A stretch of DNA of 64,000 nucleotides from NCBI RefSeq assembly GCF_900009145.1, contig NZ_LN889802.1:367640-431639 (forward strand), in the 5' to 3' direction. The position numbers were made by a program, and so were the translations under genes. Source of the stretch: Planktothrix tepida PCC 9214. Its GTDB lineage: Bacteria > Cyanobacteriota > Cyanobacteriia > Cyanobacteriales > Microcoleaceae. Positions 28,840-37,584 of the stretch are shown here, one piece after another. Position 1 is the stretch's first letter; every line of letters starts with the position of its first letter. A model generated the notes under the pieces. That model searched no databases and was not told where the DNA came from. It worked only from the letters and a program-made list of their open reading frames with translations.

Positions 28840-31383
28840 ATGATGATTGAAGATGATGAACTGCGAGAAGTTTTTAAAACCGCCAGTGCAGAACATTTGC
28901 AAAACTTGAATGACGGATTGTTATATCTGGAGAAAAATCCCCATGACCTGATCAAACTTGAAGAATTATTACGAGAAGCCCATAGCCTCAAAGGGGATGC
29001 GGGAATGTTAGGGGTAAAGGATGTTGCCACTTTAGCCCATCAAATTGAACATTTATTAGGAGGATTAAAACGTCAAGAAACGATCCTATCTGCGGAATTA
29101 GTCGATCGCATTTCCCATGGAATTGATGCGATGGGTCAATTGGTTCATGCAGCCGTGACCGGAGAACCTTCTGGAATTAATACCTTTCATAGTCTTGCCT
29201 ATTTGATGGGTGCTAAACCGGCTACTCCGGCTGCAACTGTTTCTATTCCCCCTGCTGTTGTAAAACCTGAACCGCCCGCCCCTGCTCCTGTAGTGGTGGA
29301 AACTTCAGAAGAAGATAAAATTGCTCCCGTTAAGATTCATCAGCCTCCCACCCCCAGCCCAGAGCCTATTTCCCCGACTCCCTCCAAGCAAAAAGTTCCC
29401 GTCACGACAACCCCGGAAGCCGCGTATAAAATTGAAACCATTCGAGTTCCGACGGGGAATTTAGATGGGTTAATGACTCAAACCGGAGAATTAACCGTAA
29501 CAAAAATTCGCATTGCCCATCGATTAAGTGAAATTGAAGAAATTACCAGCTTATGGGAAGAATGGAGCCGAGATGCCTTTGTCAATCGCTTTATTGTTCA
29601 TGACTTAGAAAATCGCCTGAATCATCAAAATTCCGGTAATGGAACAATGGGGCAACTGCAAAATTATTATCATCGCAGCGCGGAACGTTTAGAACAGTTG
29701 GGACGATTAATTAATCAACTCAGAAACACCTTTTCTGAAGATATTGCCCGCTTAGAAATGATTAGTGACGAACTTGAAGATGGAGTTCGGACACTGCGAT
29801 TATTACCCTTATCAACTATTTTTAATTTATTTCCCCGGATGGTACGGGATTTAGCACGACAACAAGGCAAAGAAATCGAATTAGTGATTTCGGGCGGAGA
29901 TACCCGTGCGGACAAGCGGATTTTAGAAGAAATGAAAGATCCGTTAATGCACATTTTAAGAAATGCCATTGATCATGGAATTGAAACGCCAGAAGAGCGA
30001 GAACAAAAAGGCAAAGTTCCTCTAGCAAAAATTGAGTTAAAAGGGTATCAAACGGCAACCCATGTTGTGTTGGAAGTCAGGGATGATGGTCGAGGTTTAG
30101 ATATCGAACAAATTAAACAAACGGCTTTAAAACGAGGTATTTGCCAAGCAGAAGAATTATTAGGGATGAGTGCCCAACAAATTCATGCTTTAATTTTTAC
30201 CCCTGGTTTTACCACCCGAACCGTTGTTACCGAAGTATCAGGACGGGGGGTTGGTATGGATGTGGTACGAACCAACGTTGAACGATTAAAAGGAATTATT
30301 CAAGTTGATTCTTCTCCGGGAAAAGGTTGTTTATTTCGGATTCAATTAGGCACAACCTTAGCTACTGCTCATGTTTTAATTGTGTCGGTTCAGGGCATTT
30401 CTTATGCCATTCCTGTAGAATTTGTTCAAATGACTCGGCTGGTGATGTCCACTGAAATTTTTGCAATTGAAGGGCGAGAAACGATTGTTTTTGAAGATCA
30501 ACCTATTTCTGTAGCCAAACTCGCAGATTTATTAGAAATTCGTTTAATTCAATCTGAAAGGGCATCGGAAAAAATATCGTCTACCGAGACAAAATCTCGC
30601 AGTTCGGCTTCCTCATCATTCCTTCAAAGTTTCGCTCAAACTTCCCCTTCAGTTGGGGGAAATGGGCTATCCATGCCTGCGGGTAATCTCGAACAAAGTT
30701 TCTCCCCTCGAACCTTGAACAAGACTGAAAATTCTGAACCTGTTGATGTTTCTTTACCTTGCATTATTCTGAAAGTTGGGGAAGAGAAATTAGGATTATT
30801 TGTTGATGCTTTAATTGATGAGCAGGATGTTGTGTTAAAACCCCAAAGTCAATTATTAAAGCGGGTCAGAAATGTTGCAGGTGCAACGATTTTAGGAACG
30901 GGGGAAGTGTGTATTATTTTAAGCCCCCAAGACTTAATCAAATCCATTCGCAAACAAGCTGGTGTAATTCCCTCTCCAACTCGGCGAGCGCCTTTAAATA
31001 TTCAGGAGTCTTCCTCCCATAAACCGGTAATTTTATTAGTAGAAGATTCCATTGCTACTCGTACCCAAGAGAAACGAATTTTAGAATCTGCGGGTTATGA
31101 AGTGGTCACGGCTGTTGATGGGTTAGATGGGTTTAATAAGCTCACGGCTCGTGCCTTTGATGCTGTGGTTTCTGATATCCAAATGCCTAATCTTGATGGG
31201 TTAAGTTTAACCGCCAAAATTCGACAAAATCAAGACTATAGTGAACTGCCGATTATTCTTGTTACCTCCCTGGCGTCGGATGAAGATAAACGTAAAGGAG
31301 CAGAAGCAGGAGCAAATGCTTATATTACCAAAGCCTCCTTTAATCAGGAAGTGTTGATAGAGACTTTAAAAAGACTGGTATGA
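28840..31383 (+). CDS. cheA: Hybrid chemotaxis histidine kinase CheA-REC
   Basis: 847 residues. Order: Hpt domain (1-110, phosphorylated His48 in REAHSLKGD); Pro-rich linker; dimerisation helices (about 200-320); HATPase (about 340-505: RNAIDHGIETPEE, DDGRGLD, SGRGVGMDVV); CheW-like domain (about 510-700); REC receiver (about 725-847: LLVEDSIATRT, SDIQMPNLDG, lysine in ITKAS). The CheW-like domain carries an unusual Ser-rich insert of some 60 residues (about 583-640). A CheY-like receiver fused to CheA is common in cyanobacterial tactic systems. Two adjacent ATGs can start it. Confidence 0.95.
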   Translation: MMIEDDELREVFKTASAEHLQNLNDGLLYLEKNPHDLIKLEELLREAHSLKGDAGMLGVKDVATLAHQIEHLLGGLKRQETILSAELVDRISHGIDAMGQLVHAAVTGEPSGINTFHSLAYLMGAKPATPAATVSIPPAVVKPEPPAPAPVVVETSEEDKIAPVKIHQPPTPSPEPISPTPSKQKVPVTTTPEAAYKIETIRVPTGNLDGLMTQTGELTVTKIRIAHRLSEIEEITSLWEEWSRDAFVNRFIVHDLENRLNHQNSGNGTMGQLQNYYHRSAERLEQLGRLINQLRNTFSEDIARLEMISDELEDGVRTLRLLPLSTIFNLFPRMVRDLARQQGKEIELVISGGDTRADKRILEEMKDPLMHILRNAIDHGIETPEEREQKGKVPLAKIELKGYQTATHVVLEVRDDGRGLDIEQIKQTALKRGICQAEELLGMSAQQIHALIFTPGFTTRTVVTEVSGRGVGMDVVRTNVERLKGIIQVDSSPGKGCLFRIQLGTTLATAHVLIVSVQGISYAIPVEFVQMTRLVMSTEIFAIEGRETIVFEDQPISVAKLADLLEIRLIQSERASEKISSTETKSRSSASSSFLQSFAQTSPSVGGNGLSMPAGNLEQSFSPRTLNKTENSEPVDVSLPCIILKVGEEKLGLFVDALIDEQDVVLKPQSQLLKRVRNVAGATILGTGEVCIILSPQDLIKSIRKQAGVIPSPTRRAPLNIQESSSHKPVILLVEDSIATRTQEKRILESAGYEVVTAVDGLDGFNKLTARAFDAVVSDIQMPNLDGLSLTAKIRQNQDYSELPIILVTSLASDEDKRKGAEAGANAYITKASFNQEVLIETLKRLV

Positions 31384-31445
31384 TCAAAGTCAGTGTTGAC
31401 CGTTGATCGTTAACCGTCAACTGACAACTGACAATCACTTGACAA

Positions 31446-32591
31446 ATGCCAATTCGAGTTCTCCTTGTTGAAGATTCGACCGTTGCTTTAATTATTCTGA
31501 AACGAATTTTATCGATTTCTCCAGACCTTTGTATTGTGGGAACGGCTCAAACCGGTAAGGAAGCATTAACATTAGTTCCCACTTTACAACCGGACGTGAT
31601 TTGTACCGATTTTCATATGCCCCAAATGAATGGGCTGGAATTTATCCAGGAAGTTATGGTACTTTATCCTCGTCCAATTTTAGTGATTAGTGCCTCCGTT
31701 CAAACCGATGATACCCATAATGTTTTTCAACTGTTAAATGCTGGGGCTGTTGATGTCTTTCCCAAACCCAAAACAGGTTTAGCTTCTGATTATGAGTTAA
31801 TTGGACAGGAATTAATTCAAAAAATTAAAGTGCTTTCTGGGGTGAAAGTTTTTACTAAACATCGTAAATCTCAACAGACGTTAAATCCCTTACCCTTGAA
31901 TAACCGCCTCTCTATTCCTCCTGCTCCTTCCCCCTTACCCGTCACAAGAACAATAGGTTCTTCCCCTACCTCTATTTCAAATTGGACTGATACCCCAAAG
32001 GTTCCGTTTGTTTCTTCTAAAATCATTAAAATGCTGGCGATTGGTGCCTCGACGGGTGGCCCCCAAGCATTACATACTATTTTGACCCAACTTCCGAGTA
32101 ATTTTCCTGTTCCCGTGGTTTGCGTTCAGCATATTAGTGAGGGATTTTTGCAAGGGTTGGTGACTTGGCTTGATGGGGAATGTCATTTATCGATTAAAAT
32201 TGCGACACCAGGGGAACTGCCTCACGCAGGATGTGTTTATTTTGCCCCAGAAGGGCATCATTTAGAATTTAGTCGGAATGGTCGCTTTGCTTACTCCACT
32301 GCACCCCCTCTGGCTGGTCATCGCCCTTCAGTGACAACAACGTTAGAATCGGTCGCCCAATTTTATGGCAGCAATAGTGCGGGTATTTTATTAACCGGAA
32401 TGGGACGAGATGGTGCTGATGGGATGAAAGCTATTGCTGAGGTGGGAGGTTTAACCATTGCCCAAAATCAGGACAGTTGCGTTGTCTTTGGAATGCCCGC
32501 AGAAGCAATTGCTTTAGGGGCAGCCCAATATATTCTATCCGTTAACGAGATTGCACCCTTTCTATTAAATCGAGTCAAGGGCTTGAGTTGA
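31446..32591 (+). CDS. cheB: Protein-glutamate methylesterase CheB
   Basis: 381 residues. An N-terminal REC domain (1-125, Asp55 in CTDFHMPQMNG) is joined by a Pro/Ser-rich linker to the methylesterase domain (about 195-378). The catalytic Ser is in IGASTGGPQ, the His in VQHISEGF and the Asp in GMGRDGADGM. It removes methyl groups from receptors and so resets signalling. Its usual counterpart, the methyltransferase CheR, is not in this window. It follows cheA by 62 nt, an interval filled by TCAACTG-type repeats. Confidence 0.95.
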   Translation: MPIRVLLVEDSTVALIILKRILSISPDLCIVGTAQTGKEALTLVPTLQPDVICTDFHMPQMNGLEFIQEVMVLYPRPILVISASVQTDDTHNVFQLLNAGAVDVFPKPKTGLASDYELIGQELIQKIKVLSGVKVFTKHRKSQQTLNPLPLNNRLSIPPAPSPLPVTRTIGSSPTSISNWTDTPKVPFVSSKIIKMLAIGASTGGPQALHTILTQLPSNFPVPVVCVQHISEGFLQGLVTWLDGECHLSIKIATPGELPHAGCVYFAPEGHHLEFSRNGRFAYSTAPPLAGHRPSVTTTLESVAQFYGSNSAGILLTGMGRDGADGMKAIAEVGGLTIAQNQDSCVVFGMPAEAIALGAAQYILSVNEIAPFLLNRVKGLS

Positions 32592-32659
32592 TTGTTCACG
32601 ATTTGCTATCTCTTGATTCCAGGATGCTCTATTGCCGATTCCCTATTCTCAGCTATATA

Positions 32660-32732
32660 GCACTACACATTACAGTTAAAACTTCGGAGTGAATCCTGAA
32701 ACCCTTTCTCTTCTTACTGTTCCCTGTTCCCT
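32660..32732. repeat. Dispersed intergenic repeat (cheB-FecR gap)
   Basis: GCACTACACATTACAGTTA, then CTTTCTCTTCTTACTGTT and CCCTGTTCCC: the same succession as at 7265-7341. Just outside are CTATATAGC and GCGCTATAG, which could be decayed terminal repeats of the same MITE-like family as 11934-12042. Confidence 0.45.
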
Positions 32733-32771
32733 TGCGCGTAGCGCTATAGTTTTGAATTAAGGACGATTAAC

Positions 32772-33521
32772 ATGAACTTGAAGATGAATTTTAAACAAGA
32801 GGGTAATCAGCAAAATCCCATTTTCAAAAGTTTAAAACTATTCAGTTTAGTTGCAACCTCTTTTTTCATTAATTTTCCGGCTTTAGCGCAAATTAATTTA
32901 GCGACGTTGATGGATATTATTGGGAATAAAAATGAAGTCTTTATTGAAGAGCAAGTGGCTCAAGTTCCAGAACAAGCAACATTAGGACAAAATATCAGAA
33001 CAGAACAAGCTCGTGCTCAAATTGATTTTAATACAGGGGCGACGGGACGGATGGCGGAAAATTCTAAAATTATCGTTGGTCAATGTGTGGAAGTCCAAGA
33101 AGGAGTTTTAATTGCTTCTGGCCCTGCCAATGGTTGTCTTTTAGAGTTTGCAACGGGAGTCCAAGGCACGATTTATATGTTAAATGTAGACAGAAATAAT
33201 AATACGAATAGTAATACAGGAACGATTCGGGTTTTGGAAGGTAAAATTCAATTATTGTCACGAAATAATCCGAATGATCCTAATCCCATCACCATTCAAG
33301 AAGGACAAAAAGTTTCTAGTTTAACGCCAGGTTTAACTTTATCTCAAGTCTCGGTTCAACAAATTAGTAAACAAGAATATGAAGACATCATTACAGGGCC
33401 ATTGTTCCAAGGGTATAAAACTCCCCTTCCCAATCAAGATAAGCTGAATGAGGTTTGTAAACGACTCTACGGAAATTGTCGTCCCGTAGGCGGAAATGGC
33501 CCAGTTCGGGGGTTATGGTAA
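32772..33521 (+). CDS. Exported FecR-like domain protein
   Basis: 249 residues. A signal peptide ends about residue 40 (NFPALAQ). The mature part resembles FecR-type beta-rich domains: LGQNIRTEQARAQIDFNTGA, TGRMAENSKIIVG, GTIRVLEGKIQLL and ITIQEGQKVSSL. Three cysteines lie in the middle (GQCVEV, NGCLLE) and near the end (EVCKRLYGNCRP). FecR proteins are anti-sigma regulators, but the exported domain alone occurs widely in cyanobacterial envelope proteins; the role here is unknown. No sigma factor is adjacent. Confidence 0.65.
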   Translation: MNLKMNFKQEGNQQNPIFKSLKLFSLVATSFFINFPALAQINLATLMDIIGNKNEVFIEEQVAQVPEQATLGQNIRTEQARAQIDFNTGATGRMAENSKIIVGQCVEVQEGVLIASGPANGCLLEFATGVQGTIYMLNVDRNNNTNSNTGTIRVLEGKIQLLSRNNPNDPNPITIQEGQKVSSLTPGLTLSQVSVQQISKQEYEDIITGPLFQGYKTPLPNQDKLNEVCKRLYGNCRPVGGNGPVRGLW

Positions 33522-33623
33522 GGGTTGCGTAAGCTGTGTACACGGATTTTACAATAACCGTATTCAAAGCCCACGTCTTTCAAGCGTGGGATGTAGAATA
33601 CCCGCCTTTAGGCGGAGTGAAGG

Positions 33624-34022
33624 CTAGTGAGAGTTTTGGTTAGCAATATACTTTTTGATAGTTTCACTAGAAACAGAACCAGCCGTCCCACAATAATAGC
33701 TTCGACTCCACAAAGAAGGTAGTTTAAGTAAATGAGGAAATTCTTTTCTTAATATTCTTGATGATGCCCCTTTGATTCTGAACATAATTTGATGTGGAGC
33801 AATCAAAGGGTGACAACTAATAAATAAATGCACATGATCAGGCATTATCTCCAGAGCTAGGACATCACATTCTAGCTCTTTTGCTTTTTGGTAGATAATT
33901 TCCTCTAATCTTCTGCTCACTCCGTTAACCAACACCCTTTTCCTCCTTTTTGGGCAAAAGACAAAATGATAGTTGATCAGACTAACTGATGTGTTTTTTC
34001 TTCTATATTGATTTTCTGTCAT
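33624..34022 (-). CDS. tnpA: IS200/IS605 Y1 transposase TnpA
   Basis: 132 residues, full length for TnpA. This single-strand transposase carries the HUH motif in MPDHVHLFISCHP and the catalytic tyrosine in SSETIKKYIANQ. LWSRSYYCGTAGSVS is also conserved. It nicks single-stranded DNA at the lagging-strand template. It is divergent from tnpB, with 35 nt between start codons. Confidence 0.95.
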   Translation of the reverse strand: MTENQYRRKNTSVSLINYHFVFCPKRRKRVLVNGVSRRLEEIIYQKAKELECDVLALEIMPDHVHLFISCHPLIAPHQIMFRIKGASSRILRKEFPHLLKLPSLWSRSYYCGTAGSVSSETIKKYIANQNSH

Positions 34023-34057
34023 TGTCGATACACACGATTCATCAACCTTATGTTATC

Positions 34058-35284
34058 ATGGATGACATGACAAAAATAACTCGGACGATTAAATTGAAAT
34101 TCGTGGATCTCAACCGTTGTAAAGCTCAGGTGTTTGAGCAAATGACGGCAGAAAACACACGGGTTGCCAACAAGCTGTTGTCATTGCCGATTAAAGAACG
34201 GCGTAAAATGACAACAGCTAAAATTATGTCCGAGTTAAAATCTGCCCTTGTTAACCAAGTAATCCGACATACCACATCACCCACAGGTCGTAAAACCAAA
34301 CAATATAAAGTTCTTCCTGTGGAAGTTAACAACCAAAACTGGAAGTTAACCCTAAAAGGGAATACTTATTCAATTAGTTTTCCAACCCTTAAAGGTGAAA
34401 AAAGAATTCCCATTGAAGTTGCATCTCCCCATTGGCAACCTGTTTTAGACGGATTGTTAGAGGGAACAATTCAAGGGGGTTCTTTTAAATTAATTAAACA
34501 TCGAAATAAGTGGTATGCCTATCTGTCAATTACTGAGGATGTTCCAGAAGTTAAGACGGAGAAAAGATTAGGATGTGACCGAGGACAGAATAATTTAGCG
34601 GTAGTTGCACCTAAACAGGGTTTTGGTAAGTTCTTTAATGGTCAAAGCGTTAAGCATCGGAGACGTTATTTTCAACAACGAAGAAAACAACTTCAAGAAG
34701 CTAAAAAGTTTCGAGCATTAAAGAAATGGGACAAAAAAGAACGACGATGGATGGATGCAATCAATCATACAATCAGCCGTCGAATTGTTCGTTTTGCCGA
34801 ATACCATAATGCTGATGTTGTTATTGAGGATTTAGAAGGATGTCGAAGCACAATGAAACAGAGCCAAAAATCTCGTTCTGATTCCGGTGAATCTCGACAT
34901 AATTGGTCTTATTATTCTTTGGAACAGAAACTTAATTATAAGTTGGCTCTTAAAGGATTGAAATTAATTAAAAGACCTGCGCCATACACTTCCAAATCCT
35001 GTTCAACCTGTGGTTTTATTGGTAAAAGAAATCGACATGATTTCAATTGCCCTAATGGTCACTACCATAACTCTGATTTGAATGCTGCGAAAAACCTAGC
35101 TCAATGGGACGGTTTTTCTTGTCAGTTAGACCTACAGAGAGATGCTTCTGTAATGGATTCATCCGGTTTAACTGATGGGGTGCTTGGCACACCCCTGAAC
35201 TCGGTGAATACAGTCAAACAAGAGTATATTCAACTGTCTCTGCTTGACTGGACTAGATACGAGAATCCCACCCCTTTAGCGTAG
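34058..35284 (+). CDS. tnpB: TnpB RNA-guided nuclease
   Basis: 408 residues from ATG 34058 (a second ATG at 34067 is possible); an ATG at 33989 lies within tnpA and is unlikely. The RuvC-type nuclease residues are all present: Asp in LGCDRGQNNLAVV, Glu in VVIEDLEG, and Asp in HNSDLNAAKNLAQW, with a four-Cys zinc finger before it (CSTCGF, CPNGH). TnpB uses an omega RNA from the element's right end to cut at the donor site. The stop codon lies within the right-end hairpin, as expected when the gene overlaps its guide RNA. Confidence 0.93.
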   Translation: MDDMTKITRTIKLKFVDLNRCKAQVFEQMTAENTRVANKLLSLPIKERRKMTTAKIMSELKSALVNQVIRHTTSPTGRKTKQYKVLPVEVNNQNWKLTLKGNTYSISFPTLKGEKRIPIEVASPHWQPVLDGLLEGTIQGGSFKLIKHRNKWYAYLSITEDVPEVKTEKRLGCDRGQNNLAVVAPKQGFGKFFNGQSVKHRRRYFQQRRKQLQEAKKFRALKKWDKKERRWMDAINHTISRRIVRFAEYHNADVVIEDLEGCRSTMKQSQKSRSDSGESRHNWSYYSLEQKLNYKLALKGLKLIKRPAPYTSKSCSTCGFIGKRNRHDFNCPNGHYHNSDLNAAKNLAQWDGFSCQLDLQRDASVMDSSGLTDGVLGTPLNSVNTVKQEYIQLSLLDWTRYENPTPLA

Positions 35285-35297
35285 CGCAGGGGTGGGA
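35266..35297 (+). promoter_or_regulatory. Right-end hairpin of the IS200/IS605 element
   Basis: TCCCACCCCT (35266-35275) and AGGGGTGGGA (35288-35297) pair perfectly, and GCG/CGC pairs can extend inside. Such right-end hairpins are recognised by TnpA and also form the 3' part of the TnpB omega RNA. A guide would then be read from the flank beginning about 35306. Confidence 0.75.
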
Positions 35298-35326
35298 GTG
35301 TCAACAATTAACCGTCAACATCCCAT

Positions 35327-35794
35327 TTAATACCGTTTCATCGCCCTTTCCATTGTCCGTTTATCATCCCGTTGGCGAATATCTTCCCGTTTATCGTGGA
35401 GTTTCTTACCGCGACCAACGGCGATGTCAATTTTAACTCGTCCGCCTTTAAGATACATTTTCAAGGGAACTAATGTTAGTCCCTTTTGTTCGACTTGTCC
35501 TAAAAGTTTATTAATTTCTTCTTTATGCAGCAACAGTTTGCGGGTGCGACGAGGATCATGATTAAAATAACTACCCGCTTTCTCAAAGGGTGATATATGG
35601 GCATTCAACAGCCATGCTTCACCTCCCCGAATTAAGGCATAGGCATCTTGCAGGTTAACTTTACCCGCCCGAATCGATTTGACTTCCGTTCCCTGGAGGG
35701 CGATTCCCGCCTGATACGTTTCTAAAATTTCGTACAGATAGCGGGCTTTGCGGTTGTCGCTAACAATTTTATATCCTTCACTGTTTTTGCTCAT
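35327..35794 (-). CDS. smpB: SsrA-binding protein SmpB
   Basis: 155 residues, full length. SmpB brings tmRNA to stalled ribosomes. Motifs in order: [84 protein letters not shown], and the basic tail that reaches the decoding site ([20 protein letters not shown]). The IS200/IS605 element ends about 20 nt after its stop codon. Confidence 0.97.
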   Translation of the reverse strand: MSKNSEGYKIVSDNRKARYLYEILETYQAGIALQGTEVKSIRAGKVNLQDAYALIRGGEAWLLNAHISPFEKAGSYFNHDPRRTRKLLLHKEEINKLLGQVEQKGLTLVPLKMYLKGGRVKIDIAVGRGKKLHDKREDIRQRDDKRTMERAMKRY

Positions 35795-35867
35795 ATTCCC
35801 AATTTAGCAGATTTCCCCACAATCAGTAATCCTGAGAAAAATATCAATTTTGTTGGTGTTGGGTCGT

Positions 35868-37316
35868 TCACACCATTGATTTTAAGTGATCAGCGACGAT
35901 TTTTAAGTTCGCCATTCCAATTTTAACTTGGGAAATTCCGGCGGTTGTTTCTTGGACAGCACGATTGAGTTGATTCATTGCTGTAACCACTTGTTCAATC
36001 GCCCGTTCCTGATCTTTGGCACAATTTAAACTTTGTTGATTATCTGAAACAACATGGCGCATCATTTCATTCATACCCATAAATGTTTGAGAAATTTTAT
36101 GAGTCATTTGTACCCCTTGTTCTACAGCTTCCTTGCCTGCATGAGTAGCTTTGACTGTGGAATCTACGGCGGTTTCAATATCATTAACTAACAGATCAAT
36201 ACTACTTGCAGATTTTTGACTTTGATTGGCGAGATCTCTAATTTCAGAGGCGACAATACTAAATCCTTGATTCTGAGTATCTGAGCGCACCCACTCAATA
36301 CGAGCATTCAAGGCTAAGACATTCGTTTGATTAGCAATATGACTGACTAAGGTAGAAATCTGGCTAATTTGTTCCGCATGATATTGTAAATTGAGCATTT
36401 TTTCAGAAATCTGGTTGACTTTCTGATTTAATAGCTCCATTCTGGCTTTAATATCAGTTATTGATTGATTATTTTGTTCAATTAAATTCAAGGATCTCTC
36501 GGCATATAAAACGGTATGTTCAGATTTTTCATAGGATTCTTGATAGGCATTATTTAAAGACTCCATCAAGCTTTTCGTTTGCTGAACGACGGTAGATTGT
36601 TGTAGAGAAAGTTGTTCCTGTTCATCCACAACGGCTGCAATTTCTGTAGAAGAGACAACAATATTATTAATAATGGTTTCAAAGGTTGAAATAATACCCC
36701 GCCTAATCACGAGAAATCCTACAGGAGAACCGACTAAGATTGCCAGAAATAAAAGCGGTAAAAACACTTTTAAAGTTTGTTGATAAATTAAAGCGGATTT
36801 TTGACGTTCTTCGGCTGCAATCTGTAATTGAATATTGCTTAATTCTTCTAGCTTTTGAGTTAGGGGGTCAATCACTTTATATAAAATTTTTATAGATTTA
36901 TAAACCTCAGATTTATTTCTTTCATTTAATACTTGTTTTAAGTCTTGGATGTGAGAATCGGCATCAAAAAATAATTTCTCGATTTCATTGGCTAACTGTT
37001 TCTCTCTGTTCTCTAATTTAGTGTTTTTATAAGCTTTCCATTGTTTCCTGATATCAATTTCAGCTTGATTCACAGAGCTTAAAGCTTCTCCCATGGATAA
37101 CATATTAGCATTGACTTTATTAACAGAATCAATAATATTAACTGCATAAGAATCTGAAACAATTTTTAATTGTTGTAATGGCACAACCCGATCATCATAA
37201 ATCGTGGAAACTTGACGATCAATTTGTTGAAAAGAATACAAAGAATAGGAACCCATGAGCACTAAGGTTGCTAAAGGAATCCCGCACCCAATATATAATT
37301 TTTGACTTAATTTCAT
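35868..37316 (-). CDS. Methyl-accepting chemotaxis-like receptor with atypical signalling tip
   Basis: 482 residues from ATG 37316; the longer open frame to 37439 adds 41 residues with no Shine-Dalgarno sequence. Transmembrane helices at about 6-26 and 182-204 bracket a four-helix-bundle sensor. It lacks an obvious HAMP domain and equals in length the receptor at 26894. The signalling tip reads NVLALNARIEWVRSDTQNQG followed by FSIVASEIRDLA, where the usual AARAGE part is replaced by EWVRSD. That may weaken CheA/CheW contact. It is encoded opposite the che cluster. Confidence 0.85.
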   Translation of the reverse strand: MKLSQKLYIGCGIPLATLVLMGSYSLYSFQQIDRQVSTIYDDRVVPLQQLKIVSDSYAVNIIDSVNKVNANMLSMGEALSSVNQAEIDIRKQWKAYKNTKLENREKQLANEIEKLFFDADSHIQDLKQVLNERNKSEVYKSIKILYKVIDPLTQKLEELSNIQLQIAAEERQKSALIYQQTLKVFLPLLFLAILVGSPVGFLVIRRGIISTFETIINNIVVSSTEIAAVVDEQEQLSLQQSTVVQQTKSLMESLNNAYQESYEKSEHTVLYAERSLNLIEQNNQSITDIKARMELLNQKVNQISEKMLNLQYHAEQISQISTLVSHIANQTNVLALNARIEWVRSDTQNQGFSIVASEIRDLANQSQKSASSIDLLVNDIETAVDSTVKATHAGKEAVEQGVQMTHKISQTFMGMNEMMRHVVSDNQQSLNCAKDQERAIEQVVTAMNQLNRAVQETTAGISQVKIGMANLKIVADHLKSMV

Positions 37317-37584
37317 ACCGTTCTCTTCTCGACTTCTGATCCTGTTGTAACACGTCCAAGGAGCTAGGTACTGACACACTAAGTAGGTAGGCAGGATTAA
37401 GCTATACCATGTAACAATATGTAAAGAAGCCTCGATCAACCATTACAGAGCGTTAGAGCGGTTTACAATCGTTTACATAGTGGCGTTTTATAGAGCCTAC
37501 CTACTTATATAGCAATCCTATTTGATTTGTGTCCTATCAAGTCCAGAAAGTATTTTCTCAATTTCATTAATCATGATTACTTTC

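Larger units (their letters stand above)
33568..35305. mobile_element. IS200/IS605-family insertion sequence with divergent tnpA and tnpB
   Basis: Left end: CCCACG (33570-33575) pairs with CGTGGG (33585-33590), preceded by TTCAA (33563-33567) as a possible target/cleavage motif, and a second hairpin CCGCC-TTTA-GGCGG follows. Right end: a perfect 10-bp hairpin (35266-35297) followed by GTGTCAAC. Both transposition genes between them appear intact, and elements of this family have no terminal inverted repeats and make no target duplication. The exact ends are inferred from the hairpins. Confidence 0.8.
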
